The notes: generated from the sequence alone by a model not told the origin. DNA of 7,148 bases from an uncultured Collinsella sp. (GCA_937958315.1 CALFGH010000108.1:1-7148), one strand, 5' to 3'; counted from the stretch's first letter, positions 1-6,567 are shown. Numbers and translations are program-made.

Positions 1-294
1 CGAGGACAGACGCTCATCCTCAAACTCGAGCGGAAGATCGAGCTCATCGGCGATCTTTTGCGCCACGGCGGCAACGCGCTCGGCCTGGGGACCGGGCTCG
101 CCGGCCATGGTCAGGGGGCGTCCGCTTACCAGGATGTCGGGCTCATAGTCCTCGACCAGGTAGCGGAACGTCTTGGCCATACCGGTGACCTCGGCGGCCG
201 GGAGAACCTTGACGGGCATCGCCATCTTGCCGTCACGGCTCGAGACGGCGATGCCAATCCTGGTCTCCCCTATGTCCAGCGCGAGCGCGACCAC
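1..294 (-). CDS. ruvX: RuvX / YqgF-family Holliday-junction resolvase-like nuclease, 5' part (gene runs off the window)
   Basis: RuvX (YqgF) is an RNase H-fold nuclease implicated in Holliday-junction resolution and, in some bacteria, in 16S rRNA 3'-end processing; it acts in the cytoplasm. The first 98 codons are present. The N-terminal strand reads MVALALDIGETRIGIAVSS, with the family's first catalytic aspartate at D7. The conserved segment SGRPLTMAGEPGPQAERV lies at about residues 57-74, and the DERLSS motif carrying the catalytic glutamate (E94) is at 93-98. The third catalytic aspartate and the C-terminus lie beyond base 1. The GTG at 294-292 is chosen because it places the catalytic strand at the usual distance from the N-terminus and because the alaS stop codon lies in the same frame just upstream, leaving no earlier start. 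Only 9 bases separate it from alaS and no strong Shine-Dalgarno is visible, so translational coupling to alaS is likely. alaS-ruvX(-mltG) is a common actinobacterial gene order. Confidence 0.9.
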   Translation of the reverse strand, partial: MVALALDIGETRIGIAVSSRDGKMAMPVKVLPAAEVTGMAKTFRYLVEDYEPDILVSGRPLTMAGEPGPQAERVAAVAQKIADELDLPLEFEDERLSS

Positions 295-303
295 AGCGAC
301 TAC

Positions 304-2961
304 TTAGGCGCCGAGCGCGGTCTTGGCGGCCGCGAGGGCATCGGCGATGCCGGCAGCATTCTTGCCACCGGCCTGGGCCATGTTGGGACGGCCGCCACCG
401 CGACCGTCGACCAGGCCCGCGATCTGCTTAATCACGTTACCGGCGTGGAAACCGGCCTTCACGGCGTCATCGGAGCCGGCGGCGAGCAGGGCCGGGGTGC
501 CCTTCTCGGTCACGCTGGCAACGACGCAGGCGACGGGGCCGGCAACCTTCTGGTGCACGGTATCCCAGACGTTGCGCAGGTCAGCAGCCTCAAGACCCTG
601 GAGCTCAGCGACGACGAGCTTGTAGCCATCGAGCTCGACGGCGCCCTCGATAGCACTGGAGATAGCATCGGAGGAGCCACCGGTCAGCGCCTTCTTGAGC
701 TTGTTAGATGTCTCGCGCAGCTCTGCCTGCAGGTTCTCCACACGAGCGGGAACCTCGTCGACACGGCACTTGAGCGCAGCGGCAGCGGCGTCAACAAGTG
801 CCAGGCGGTCGGCCATGTAGTCGAGGGCGCCCTTAGAGGTCACGGCCTCGATACGGCGGACGTTCGAGCCCGTGGAGGACTCGGAGATAATCTTGAACAG
901 GCCGATCTCGGCGGTGTTGGCGGCATGGGTGCCACCGCAGAGCTCGCGGGAGAACGGCTGGTCCTCGGCACCCACGGAGACGACGCGCACGACGTCGCCG
1001 TACTTCTCGCCAAACAGGGCGACGGCGCCGGCGGCCTTGGCCTCATCGATGCCCATGACGCGAGTCACGACCGGCTTAGAGGCAAAGATCTGCTGGTTGA
1101 CCAGGTCCTCGACAGCCTTGAGCTGCTCGGAGGACAGGGCCTCAAAGTGAGTGAAGTCAAAGCGCAGATGCTCGGGCGTCACCAGCGAGCCGGCCTGGGA
1201 GACATGCTCGCCCAGGACCTGCTTAAGCGCGGCGTCGAGCAGGTGCGTGGCGGTGTGGTTGCGGCGCAGGAAGCCACGGCGCTCGGCGTCGAGTGTGGCG
1301 GTCACGGTTGAACCGACGGTCAGCGTGCCCTCGGCAATGTGGGCGACGTGGGCATACAGGCCGTTGTGGTTCTTTGTATCGGAAACGACCAGCGAAACGC
1401 CCTCGGCGGAAAGCTCGCCGGCGTCGCCCTGCTGGCCACCCATCTCGGCATAGAACGGGGTGCGGTCGAGCACGACCTCGACATCCTCGCCCGCAGCGGC
1501 AGCCTCGACGGACTCGCCGTTGCGCACGATGGCGACAACCTTGGCACCCTCGATGACGTCGTTGTCATAGCCGTCGAACTCGGTCGCAGCGACCTTGTCG
1601 GAAAGCTCGACCCACACATCGTTAAAGCTACCCCAGGCGTCGCCCTTGGCGTTGGCGCGAGCGCGGGCCTTCTGGTCCTCCATGCAAGCGGTGAAGCCGT
1701 CCATATCGACGTCGTGACCGGCGGTGCCGGCGATCTCGACAGTCAGGTCGATGGGGAAACCAAAGGTGTCGTGCAGCTTAAAGGCAACGTCGCCCGGAAG
1801 GACAGCGCCGTCGGCGAGCGCGGCCAGGGCCTCGTCCAGGTAAACGCGGCCGTTGTCGAGCGTCGTGGAGAAACGCTCCTCCTCGGAGGCAACGATGCCC
1901 TTAACGAGCGCGACGTTCTTGAGCAGCTCGGGATAGGCCTCGCCCATCTGGGCGTTGACCTCGTCGATAAACTTGGTCAGGAAGGCGCCCTCGATGCCCA
2001 GCAGGCGACCGTGGAACACGGCGCGGCGGAGCAGGCGGCGAAGGACGTACTCGCGGCCCTCGTTACCGGGCAGGATGCCGTCCGAGATCATAAAGTCGAC
2101 GGCACGGGAGTGATCGGCGATGATGCGCAGCGAGCGGCTGGCGCCGGAGTAGTCATCGGCGTCATAGGTCTTGCCGCTGATCTTCTCGCCCAGTTTGATG
2201 AGATGCTGCATCAGATCGCCGTCGTAGTTGGCGGTCTTGTGCTGCATGATGGCGGCCATGCGCTCCAGGCCCATGCCCGTATCGAGGTTGCGGTGCGGCA
2301 GCTCCGGCATGGAGCCGTCCTCCTGGCGGTCGTACTGGGTAAACACGAGGTTCCAGAACTCAAGGAAGCGGTCACAGTCGCAGCCGGGCTTGCAGTCGGG
2401 GCTACCGCAGCCGACCTCCTCGCCCATGTCAAAGTAGATCTCGGAGCACGGACCGCAGGGACCGGTGGGGCCAGCGGCCCAGAAGTTGTCGTCCTCGCCA
2501 AGGCGCGAGATGTGATCCTCGGCAACGCCCAGGGAGCGCCACACGTCGTGGGTCTCGTCGTCCTCGGTAAAGACGGTGAAGTACAGGCGGTCGAGCGGCA
2601 GCTTGAACTCCTTGGTGATAAGCTCGAAGGCCCAAGCGCAAGCCTGCTGCTTGGAGACGCCGCCAAAGGAGAAGTCGCCGAGCATCTCAAAGAACGAGAG
2701 GTGACGGCCGTCCTCGCCGATGCAGTCGATGTCGTTGGTGCGGACGCACTTCTGGCAGGAGATCGCGCCGATCTCCTTCATGGTCTTCTTGCCCTGGTAG
2801 TACTCCTTAAACTGGTTCATGCCGGCGTTGGCAAGCAGCAGCGAGGGATCGTCGGGAACAAGGGACGAAGAAGGATAGAGCTTAAGACCGCGCTCCTCAA
2901 AGAAGTTGAGGAACTTAGAGCGGATCTCGGCCGTAGTCATTGACGGGTAGTCAGCACTCAT
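304..2961 (-). CDS. alaS: Alanine--tRNA ligase (AlaRS)
   Basis: This class II synthetase charges tRNA-Ala with alanine and edits mis-acylated Ser/Gly-tRNA-Ala in the cytoplasm. The product is 885 aa, close to the family's roughly 875. The catalytic domain covers about residues 8-245, with SSSLVPDDPSLLLANAGMNQF (31-51), CQKCVR (69-74), FFEMLGDFSFG (90-100), GPTGPCGPCSEI (164-175) and LDTGMGLERM (226-235). The tRNA-recognition domain follows. The editing domain carries the zinc ligands H569 and H573 (HTATH), and C675 and H679 (CGGTH). A C-terminal DHHA1/C-Ala domain has the glycine-rich stretch at about 851-867. A cysteine cluster, C185, C190, C194 and C196, sits after the GPCGPC motif; this insert is familiar from clostridial-type AlaRS and may bind metal. 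The open frame extends upstream to base 3078, but that extension crosses a terminator hairpin. The ATG at 2961-2959 has GAGGAG nine bases upstream and begins MSADYPSMTTAEIR, matching family N-termini. Confidence 0.98.
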   Translation of the reverse strand: MSADYPSMTTAEIRSKFLNFFEERGLKLYPSSSLVPDDPSLLLANAGMNQFKEYYQGKKTMKEIGAISCQKCVRTNDIDCIGEDGRHLSFFEMLGDFSFGGVSKQQACAWAFELITKEFKLPLDRLYFTVFTEDDETHDVWRSLGVAEDHISRLGEDDNFWAAGPTGPCGPCSEIYFDMGEEVGCGSPDCKPGCDCDRFLEFWNLVFTQYDRQEDGSMPELPHRNLDTGMGLERMAAIMQHKTANYDGDLMQHLIKLGEKISGKTYDADDYSGASRSLRIIADHSRAVDFMISDGILPGNEGREYVLRRLLRRAVFHGRLLGIEGAFLTKFIDEVNAQMGEAYPELLKNVALVKGIVASEEERFSTTLDNGRVYLDEALAALADGAVLPGDVAFKLHDTFGFPIDLTVEIAGTAGHDVDMDGFTACMEDQKARARANAKGDAWGSFNDVWVELSDKVAATEFDGYDNDVIEGAKVVAIVRNGESVEAAAAGEDVEVVLDRTPFYAEMGGQQGDAGELSAEGVSLVVSDTKNHNGLYAHVAHIAEGTLTVGSTVTATLDAERRGFLRRNHTATHLLDAALKQVLGEHVSQAGSLVTPEHLRFDFTHFEALSSEQLKAVEDLVNQQIFASKPVVTRVMGIDEAKAAGAVALFGEKYGDVVRVVSVGAEDQPFSRELCGGTHAANTAEIGLFKIISESSTGSNVRRIEAVTSKGALDYMADRLALVDAAAAALKCRVDEVPARVENLQAELRETSNKLKKALTGGSSDAISSAIEGAVELDGYKLVVAELQGLEAADLRNVWDTVHQKVAGPVACVVASVTEKGTPALLAAGSDDAVKAGFHAGNVIKQIAGLVDGRGGGRPNMAQAGGKNAAGIADALAAAKTALGA

Positions 2962-2970
2962 AGAGGGAAT

Positions 2971-2976
2971 CTCCTC
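2971..2976 (-). promoter_or_regulatory. Shine-Dalgarno site that fixes the alaS start
   Basis: On the minus strand GAGGAG lies nine bases before the ATG at 2961-2959. The next in-frame ATG (codon 8) and the upstream one at 3078 have no comparable site, so this motif decides the annotated start. Confidence 0.8.
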
Positions 2977-3007
2977 GGTTTCACATCGAAACAGTTCAAA
3001 CGTAACG

Positions 3008-3035
3008 ATATTACCATCCAACCGCCCCCATGCAA
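3008..3035 (-). promoter_or_regulatory. Candidate housekeeping promoter of alaS
   Basis: On the minus strand TTGCAT (3035-3030) and TAATAT (3013-3008) are separated by 16 bases. Agreement with the sigma-70/SigA consensus is moderate: three of six at -35 and four of six at -10. Transcription would start near base 3001 and give a leader of about 40 bases, too short for a T-box. The -35 box overlaps the T tract of the terminator just upstream, so the arrangement is terminator then promoter rather than an attenuator inside the leader. The call is based on spacing and position only. Confidence 0.4.
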
Positions 3036-3063
3036 AAAAGAGGGCCGACATAAAGCCGACCCT
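3034..3063 (-). terminator. Intrinsic (rho-independent) terminator reading toward alaS
   Basis: On the minus strand AGGGTCGGC, loop TTTAT and GTCGGCCCT form a 9-bp stem (bases 3063-3041) with two G-T wobble pairs, followed by C and six T residues (3039-3034). Read as plus-strand RNA the wobbles become C-A mismatches and no T run follows, so it works only in the minus direction. No minus-strand gene lies between it and the end of the AI-2E gene at 3402. Its probable job is to stop transcripts of the sigma/AI-2E unit, after they pass antisense through the small plus-strand gene, before they enter alaS. Attenuation of alaS from an unseen upstream promoter is the alternative. Confidence 0.75.
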
Positions 3064-3101
3064 ACAGCGAAAGTGCACGTTATGTAGGATTGTGCGATCC
3101 T

Positions 3102-3129
3102 TTGAAAAAGACTACTGTAGAATTACATA
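3102..3129 (+). promoter_or_regulatory. Candidate promoter of the small membrane-protein gene
   Basis: TTGAAA (3102-3107) is followed after 16 bases by TACATA (3124-3129), about 26 bases before the start codon. A closer -10 match, TAGAAT (3118-3123), lies within the same stretch but has no good -35 at 17 bases. The region is A+T-rich compared with its surroundings. A small inverted repeat (AGGAT...ATCCT, 3086-3101) lies directly upstream and could be an operator or chance. No experimental support. Confidence 0.35.
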
Positions 3130-3155
3130 TATGATTCACCCGGAAGGAGCGATCG

Positions 3156-3395
3156 ATGAAAAGCAAACGATTTGTCCTGAATGCACTTCTGGTTGTAGCA
3201 CTTTTAGCGCTCTTGGCCTTTTCCTGCTGGTACGCAAACCAACCAGCATTTGGCTACGTATTGTATGCAGTAATGTCCGGTGATAAGGCTTATTTCACTC
3301 TACGCGCAATTGACGTTCTCTTTTTCTATGTAGCCGGCCCCTTATCAATCGCTTTGCTCGCGTTTCTTGTCATTTACAACTTAAAGAAACGCTAG
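3156..3395 (+). CDS. Small two-TM membrane protein of unknown function
   Basis: This is a 79-aa protein I do not recognise. Two hydrophobic segments, about residues 6-27 and 52-75, are joined by a loop of some 24 residues containing NQPAFGY and SGDKAYF. Positive residues at both ends (MKSKR at the N-terminus, KKR at the C-terminus) suggest a hairpin with both termini in the cytoplasm. The start is well supported: AAGGAG at 3144-3149 lies six bases before the ATG, and a promoter-like pair lies upstream. By hand count the gene is about 44% G+C, clearly below its neighbours, and it is the only plus-strand gene in the window. It is tail to tail with the AI-2E gene, six bases between the stop codons, with no terminator of its own visible. 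The composition hints at recent acquisition or a fast-evolving orphan, but small membrane-protein genes are often A+T-richer because of their codons. Confidence 0.75.
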   Translation: MKSKRFVLNALLVVALLALLAFSCWYANQPAFGYVLYAVMSGDKAYFTLRAIDVLFFYVAGPLSIALLAFLVIYNLKKR

Positions 3396-3401
3396 CGGTG
3401 C

Positions 3402-4814
3402 CTATTTGGAATCCGAATCGTCCATGGAGCCGTCGATGCCGGTTTTGGTGTCGTCGTCCGTATTGGAATCGTCATCCTTGGCGAAGGGGTTCTTGAAAAA
3501 GCCCGTCGCGTCGGGCTGCAGGCCCGAGAGCTTAATCCAAGGATTATCAAGCTCGGGTTTGGGCATGGCCTGGGCCTTGGGCGCAGTCTCGTTACCGATG
3601 AGCTCGGACTCATAGATGAACGTATCGTCTCCAAGCGCGTCATAGGCGGCGACCGGGTTACCCTCGGCATCGCGATACGGGGTGCCCTTAAACACAGCAC
3701 CGTCGTAGGCCACGAGCTGACGGCCGGTCTCGTTCTCGAAGTAGTACACGAAGATACCCTTCAGAGCCGCGCACAGCGGGATGGCGACCACCATGCCGAT
3801 GGCGCCCATAAGCGCCGAACCGATAACGAGCGCCGTCAGGCTCATGACAGGATGCACCTGGACCGAGCTCTGCATGACCTTAGGCGAAATGACGTTGTCG
3901 GTGACGTTTTGAGCCACCATGGTCACGACAAGCGTCCACAATGCCAGCATAGGGCTGAACATAAAGCCGAGCACCGTGGCGATCGCCGCGCTCACCCAGG
4001 GACCGACAACCGGGACCAAGTGCATAATGCCGGTAAATATGGCCATGAGCGCTGCATATGGATGGCCAATGAGCGTAAAGCCGATAAAAGCGAGGATACC
4101 ACCGCAGATGGACGTCACGACCATGCCACGCATATAACCGCCGACCGAGCGTGAAAGGATGGCGACCATAAAGCGGTACGAGGTCTCCTTTTCCTGACCA
4201 ATGATGGTGCAGACTTCATGGTGCATACGGGGGTAATCGCAGGCAAGCCAGTAGGCAAGCACCAGACCGAGGAAGATGACGAACAGCTGGGAGGCCGTAT
4301 TGGTAATAAGCGGGAATACACCGCGACCAAGCTCGGCAGCGATTTGTGAGACATACTTAGACGCCACAGTGACAAGCGAAGAAAGATTATCATCCAGATA
4401 CTCTTTGAGCGGCGTGTTGTTGAGCGTCTTGAAATGCGAGACCATCTCGTTGAGATCGCCGCCCGCAACACGAAGCTGCTCAGGCAGGCGGCTCAGGACT
4501 TCCATAATCTGACCGAGCAAAATAGGCGACAGGATGCAAACGACACCAACAAGCACGGCAACAACCACAATGAGGGCGATGAGCGAACCGATGCCACGAC
4601 CGACGCCGTGATGCTCAAGCCAGTTAGTGATCGGCGACATCACAAAAGCGATGATGGAGCCGACAGCTAGAAACTCGATAACCGGCGCCAGGATGCCCAT
4701 AAGGTTAAAGATGACGGCGGCGATAACGATGCAGCCAACGACGGACCAAATGCGAAGCGTCAGAATACGGGTATCGCGCAGCGTGCGGTCGGTTTGTTGG
4801 GGGTGCTCACTCAT
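3402..4814 (-). CDS. AI-2E family transporter (PerM/YdiK/TqsA superfamily) with a long acidic C-terminal tail
   Basis: This 470-aa polytopic inner-membrane protein belongs to the AI-2E family, whose members have been linked to autoinducer-2 export, Na+/H+ antiport or other transport. The substrate cannot be told from sequence. Hydrophobic segments lie at about residues 22-42, 45-66, 75-101, 172-192, 217-246, 249-268, 271-295 and 325-358, with the family's soluble loop at about 102-170. Signature stretches are PVVGPWVSAAIA (268-279), NVISPKVMQSSVQVHP (307-322) and GAIGMVVAIPLCAALK (337-352). After the last membrane segment comes a cytoplasmic tail of about 110 residues, longer than in typical members. 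It has TPYRDAEGNPV (378-388), NPWIKLSGL (424-432) and an Asp/Ser-rich end (447-470). The start ATG overlaps the sigma-factor stop by four bases (ATGA) and only a distant GGAG precedes it, so translation probably depends on reinitiation. No terminator follows the stop on this side of the small gene. Confidence 0.9.
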   Translation of the reverse strand: MSEHPQQTDRTLRDTRILTLRIWSVVGCIVIAAVIFNLMGILAPVIEFLAVGSIIAFVMSPITNWLEHHGVGRGIGSLIALIVVVAVLVGVVCILSPILLGQIMEVLSRLPEQLRVAGGDLNEMVSHFKTLNNTPLKEYLDDNLSSLVTVASKYVSQIAAELGRGVFPLITNTASQLFVIFLGLVLAYWLACDYPRMHHEVCTIIGQEKETSYRFMVAILSRSVGGYMRGMVVTSICGGILAFIGFTLIGHPYAALMAIFTGIMHLVPVVGPWVSAAIATVLGFMFSPMLALWTLVVTMVAQNVTDNVISPKVMQSSVQVHPVMSLTALVIGSALMGAIGMVVAIPLCAALKGIFVYYFENETGRQLVAYDGAVFKGTPYRDAEGNPVAAYDALGDDTFIYESELIGNETAPKAQAMPKPELDNPWIKLSGLQPDATGFFKNPFAKDDDSNTDDDTKTGIDGSMDDSDSK

Positions 4815-5602
4815 GAACGAACCATCACTCCATCGGGGTCGATCTTGTCCTGAATCTTCTTAAGGGTACGACGCAGCAGGCGCGAGACCTGCACCTGCGA
4901 GATTCCCAGCTTCTTGGCGATCTCGATCTGGGTCATGCCCTTTACGAAGCGCAGCTCGATAACCTCGCGCTCGCGCGGCGAGAAATCGCGGATGGCTTCC
5001 TCGATTACCAGTCGGTCATCGGTAAAGTCGAGCTCGTTGTCGTCATCGGCATAACGGTCGAGAATCGAGGGCGCATCGTCGGAATCGGACGCGCCGGGAG
5101 CCTCGATGGGCACCGAGGTGTAAGCCGAGGACGATTCCATGGCTTCGAGTACCTCGTCGACAGTCACGTCCAAGTATTCGGCGATTTCCTCAACCTTGGG
5201 CGAACGCTGTAGCTCGTTGGTGAGCTTATCGGTAGCCTGATTGACCTTGGCAGAAAGCTCCTGCAGACGACGCGGCACGCGCACACTCCAGCCCTTGTCG
5301 CGGAAGTGACGCTTAATCTCGCCCAGGATGGTGGGCGTGGCAAATGTGGTGAACTCGAGTCCGCGCTCGGGATCAAAGCGGTCGATTGCCTTGAGTAGAC
5401 CCAGGTATCCGACCTGCATCAGATCGTCGAGCGGCTCACCGCGGTTCTTAAATTTGTTGGCAAGAAACCTTACCAGGTTCATATGGGACATGACGAGCTG
5501 CTCGCGTGCGTCCGGATCACCAGTCTCTTTATAGCGACGAAACAGCTCGCGGGTTTTCTCCTTGTCCCAAGCGGTCTTACCGCTCCGGGAACGTTCGGTC
5601 AT
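4811..5602 (-). CDS. sigB: SigB/SigF/SigG-family alternative RNA polymerase sigma factor (sigma-70 group 3)
   Basis: The 263-aa protein should direct RNA polymerase to stress- or stationary-phase promoters. Region 2 covers about residues 33-103, with DDLMQVGYLGLLKAIDRFDP and FTTFATPTILGEIKRHFRD. The hallmark of the SigB/SigF/SigG group, WSVRVPRRLQEL, is at 105-116. Region 3 follows (about 117-157). An acidic linker (about 171-197) leads to region 4 at 208-250, with the DNA-binding helix-turn-helix around MTQIEIAKKLGISQVQVSRLLRR (223-245). No region 1.1 is present, as expected for this group. The start lies one base after the rsbW-like stop, with AAGGCGG inside that gene nine bases upstream, so the two are coupled, as in classical rsbW-sigB operons. 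The assignment to the group is firm. The exact name and regulon are inferred; the gene could be called sigF in other annotations. Confidence 0.92.
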   Translation of the reverse strand: MTERSRSGKTAWDKEKTRELFRRYKETGDPDAREQLVMSHMNLVRFLANKFKNRGEPLDDLMQVGYLGLLKAIDRFDPERGLEFTTFATPTILGEIKRHFRDKGWSVRVPRRLQELSAKVNQATDKLTNELQRSPKVEEIAEYLDVTVDEVLEAMESSSAYTSVPIEAPGASDSDDAPSILDRYADDDNELDFTDDRLVIEEAIRDFSPREREVIELRFVKGMTQIEIAKKLGISQVQVSRLLRRTLKKIQDKIDPDGVMVRS

Positions 5603-5603
5603 A

Positions 5604-5981
5604 TTAGATATCCGCCTTGAGGTCGAGGGAAAGCGTCAGGGGCGCCTCAGTCTTTTCGTAGGAATCGCACACGCTCGTCAGAATGAGCTCGGCATACACG
5701 GCAGCCTGGTCATCCTCGTCGACGGTGGCCCGATCGCCAAAGGTAAAGTTCATGCCAACGTGAGACTCATCGACATCGAACCTGATCATGATGTCATCGG
5801 AATCAACAGCCGTGCAGCCAAAGATAAAGGCCTCCTCGGCAGCCATACGAATGTCCTCGATGCGATCGACGGACATGGAGCACAGCGCGCCGACGTTGGC
5901 CGCCGTCATACGCACGAGGCGTGCCAGACGCGGATCCCCGGCAACAGTCAGCGTAATAGGGCAGGTTGCTTCGCTACTCAT
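5604..5981 (-). CDS. RsbW/SpoIIAB-like anti-sigma factor with a degenerate GHKL ATPase domain
   Basis: RsbW-type proteins bind the partner sigma factor and normally phosphorylate an RsbV anti-antagonist using ATP. This 125-aa protein has the family's N-terminal pattern (ITLTVAGDPRLARLVRMT, residues 9-26, then RIEDIRMAAEEAF, 40-52) and ends near the sigma start. Its position directly before sigB supports the role. It is shorter than RsbW or SpoIIAB (roughly 145-160 aa). The N-box is altered: the glutamate is kept (E50), but the Mg-binding asparagine position, four residues on, is F54. I find no DxGxG box where it should be; the stretch reads FTFGDRATVDEDD (79-91). The chosen ATG (5981-5979) has GAGGAG seven bases upstream and overlaps the DUF948 stop by eight bases. 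An in-frame ATG at 6095 would add a proline/arginine-rich segment overlapping DUF948 and is unlikely. A sigma-binding role without kinase activity is inferred. Confidence 0.75.
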   Translation of the reverse strand: MSSEATCPITLTVAGDPRLARLVRMTAANVGALCSMSVDRIEDIRMAAEEAFIFGCTAVDSDDIMIRFDVDESHVGMNFTFGDRATVDEDDQAAVYAELILTSVCDSYEKTEAPLTLSLDLKADI

Positions 5982-6567
5982 CGCAGGACTCCTCGGAGGT
6001 CTCGGCGGGCGTATAGGTGTAATACTGAGCAGGCTTGGCTGCGGGCTTCTGAGCCGCATCCGCACCATCGGCGGCCTCGTCCTCAGCCTCACCAATCAGA
6101 ACGCGCTCGGTAGGCTGCTCGGCCACGGCGGCGGCAGCGGCGAGCTTGCGATCGGCGTCGGCTGCAGGAGCCTTCACCTTATTGAAGAGCTTCTGAACGG
6201 CGCCAGCAGCAGAATCAGTCACGCTTGACACAGCGTTGCTTGCCTCGGCCATGGTGCCCGTGACCTCAGAGATGTCGCGAACGACCGCCTCAACCTCAAC
6301 GAGGTTGGACGTCAGGGCGTCAACGGCAGTCTTGCTCGACTTGAGCAGCGGCTCCATCTGGGCAAGTGCCGGCGTAAGCTCGTCAACGGCACCATCGAGC
6401 TTTGCCACCACAGGCTGAGCCTCGGCGATGGTGTTATTGAGATCGCTTACGGTCTTATCGAGCGAATCAACGACGTTGCGGGTCTTGCGCAGCGTGAGCG
6501 CGAGCTCGATAACAGCCCACACACCGGCAACGGCGAGCAGCAGCAGGGCGATTTGAATGGGACTCAT
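5974..6567 (-). CDS. DUF948 (YtxG-like) membrane-anchored coiled-coil protein
   Basis: The 197-aa protein has one N-terminal membrane segment (about residues 4-25), then a long stretch of heptad-like helix (about 26-130) with the family's repeated spacing of small and acidic residues. A low-complexity Ala/Glu/Asp tail (about 133-180) ends in AQYYTYTPAETSEESCDE. The anchor followed by RKTRN fits the DUF948 family (YtxG), with the body facing the cytoplasm by the positive-inside rule. B. subtilis YtxG is a SigB-controlled general stress protein; its biochemical role is unknown. In many Actinobacteria a DUF948 gene sits just before alaS; here it heads the sigma-factor unit and overlaps the rsbW-like gene by eight bases. 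The start is clear: GGGAGG lies five bases before the ATG. It may act as a scaffold or sensor for the sigma module, which is inference only. Confidence 0.85.
   Translation of the reverse strand: MSPIQIALLLLAVAGVWAVIELALTLRKTRNVVDSLDKTVSDLNNTIAEAQPVVAKLDGAVDELTPALAQMEPLLKSSKTAVDALTSNLVEVEAVVRDISEVTGTMAEASNAVSSVTDSAAGAVQKLFNKVKAPAADADRKLAAAAAVAEQPTERVLIGEAEDEAADGADAAQKPAAKPAQYYTYTPAETSEESCDE
5989..5994 (-). promoter_or_regulatory. Shine-Dalgarno site that fixes the rsbW-like start
   Basis: GAGGAG on the minus strand lies seven bases before the ATG at 5981-5979, inside the last codons of the DUF948 gene. It selects the short 125-aa form over the longer open frame that begins at 6095. Confidence 0.7.

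Noticed and set aside
58..2943. Two very long plus-strand open frames (417 and 534 codons, 58-1311 and 1339-2943) opposite ruvX and alaS
   Set aside because: They lie antisense to an unmistakable alaS with every motif intact. Their translations are Gly/Val/Leu/Asp-rich low-information sequence, as expected from the reverse complement of G+C-rich codons, and they have no recognisable domains.
2962..3078. N-terminal extension of AlaRS from the in-frame ATG at 3078
   Set aside because: The extra 39 residues have no family counterpart, cross the terminator and putative promoter, and lack a ribosome-binding site, whereas the ATG at 2961 has GAGGAG.
2962..3155. T-box riboswitch or other leader RNA for alaS
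   Set aside because: T-boxes often precede alaS in Gram-positives, but the minus strand shows no conserved T-box sequence (GGGTGGnACCGCG) or specifier stem. The hairpin at 3034-3063 is better read as a terminator before the alaS promoter.
3092..3283. 63-codon plus-strand frame overlapping the small membrane-protein gene
   Set aside because: It overlaps the better-supported 3156-3395 gene in another frame, has no good ribosome-binding site and starts inside the promoter region.
5982..6095. Longer form of the anti-sigma protein starting at 6095
   Set aside because: The added 38 residues are Pro/Arg-rich shadow sequence of the DUF948 gene; the GAGGAG site and the family N-terminus both indicate the start at 5981.
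5974..6150. Repeat element suggested by the GCGGCGGCAGCGGC-like runs in the DUF948 gene
   Set aside because: They encode the Ala/Glu-rich low-complexity tail of the protein; no repeat unit recurs at a fixed period.
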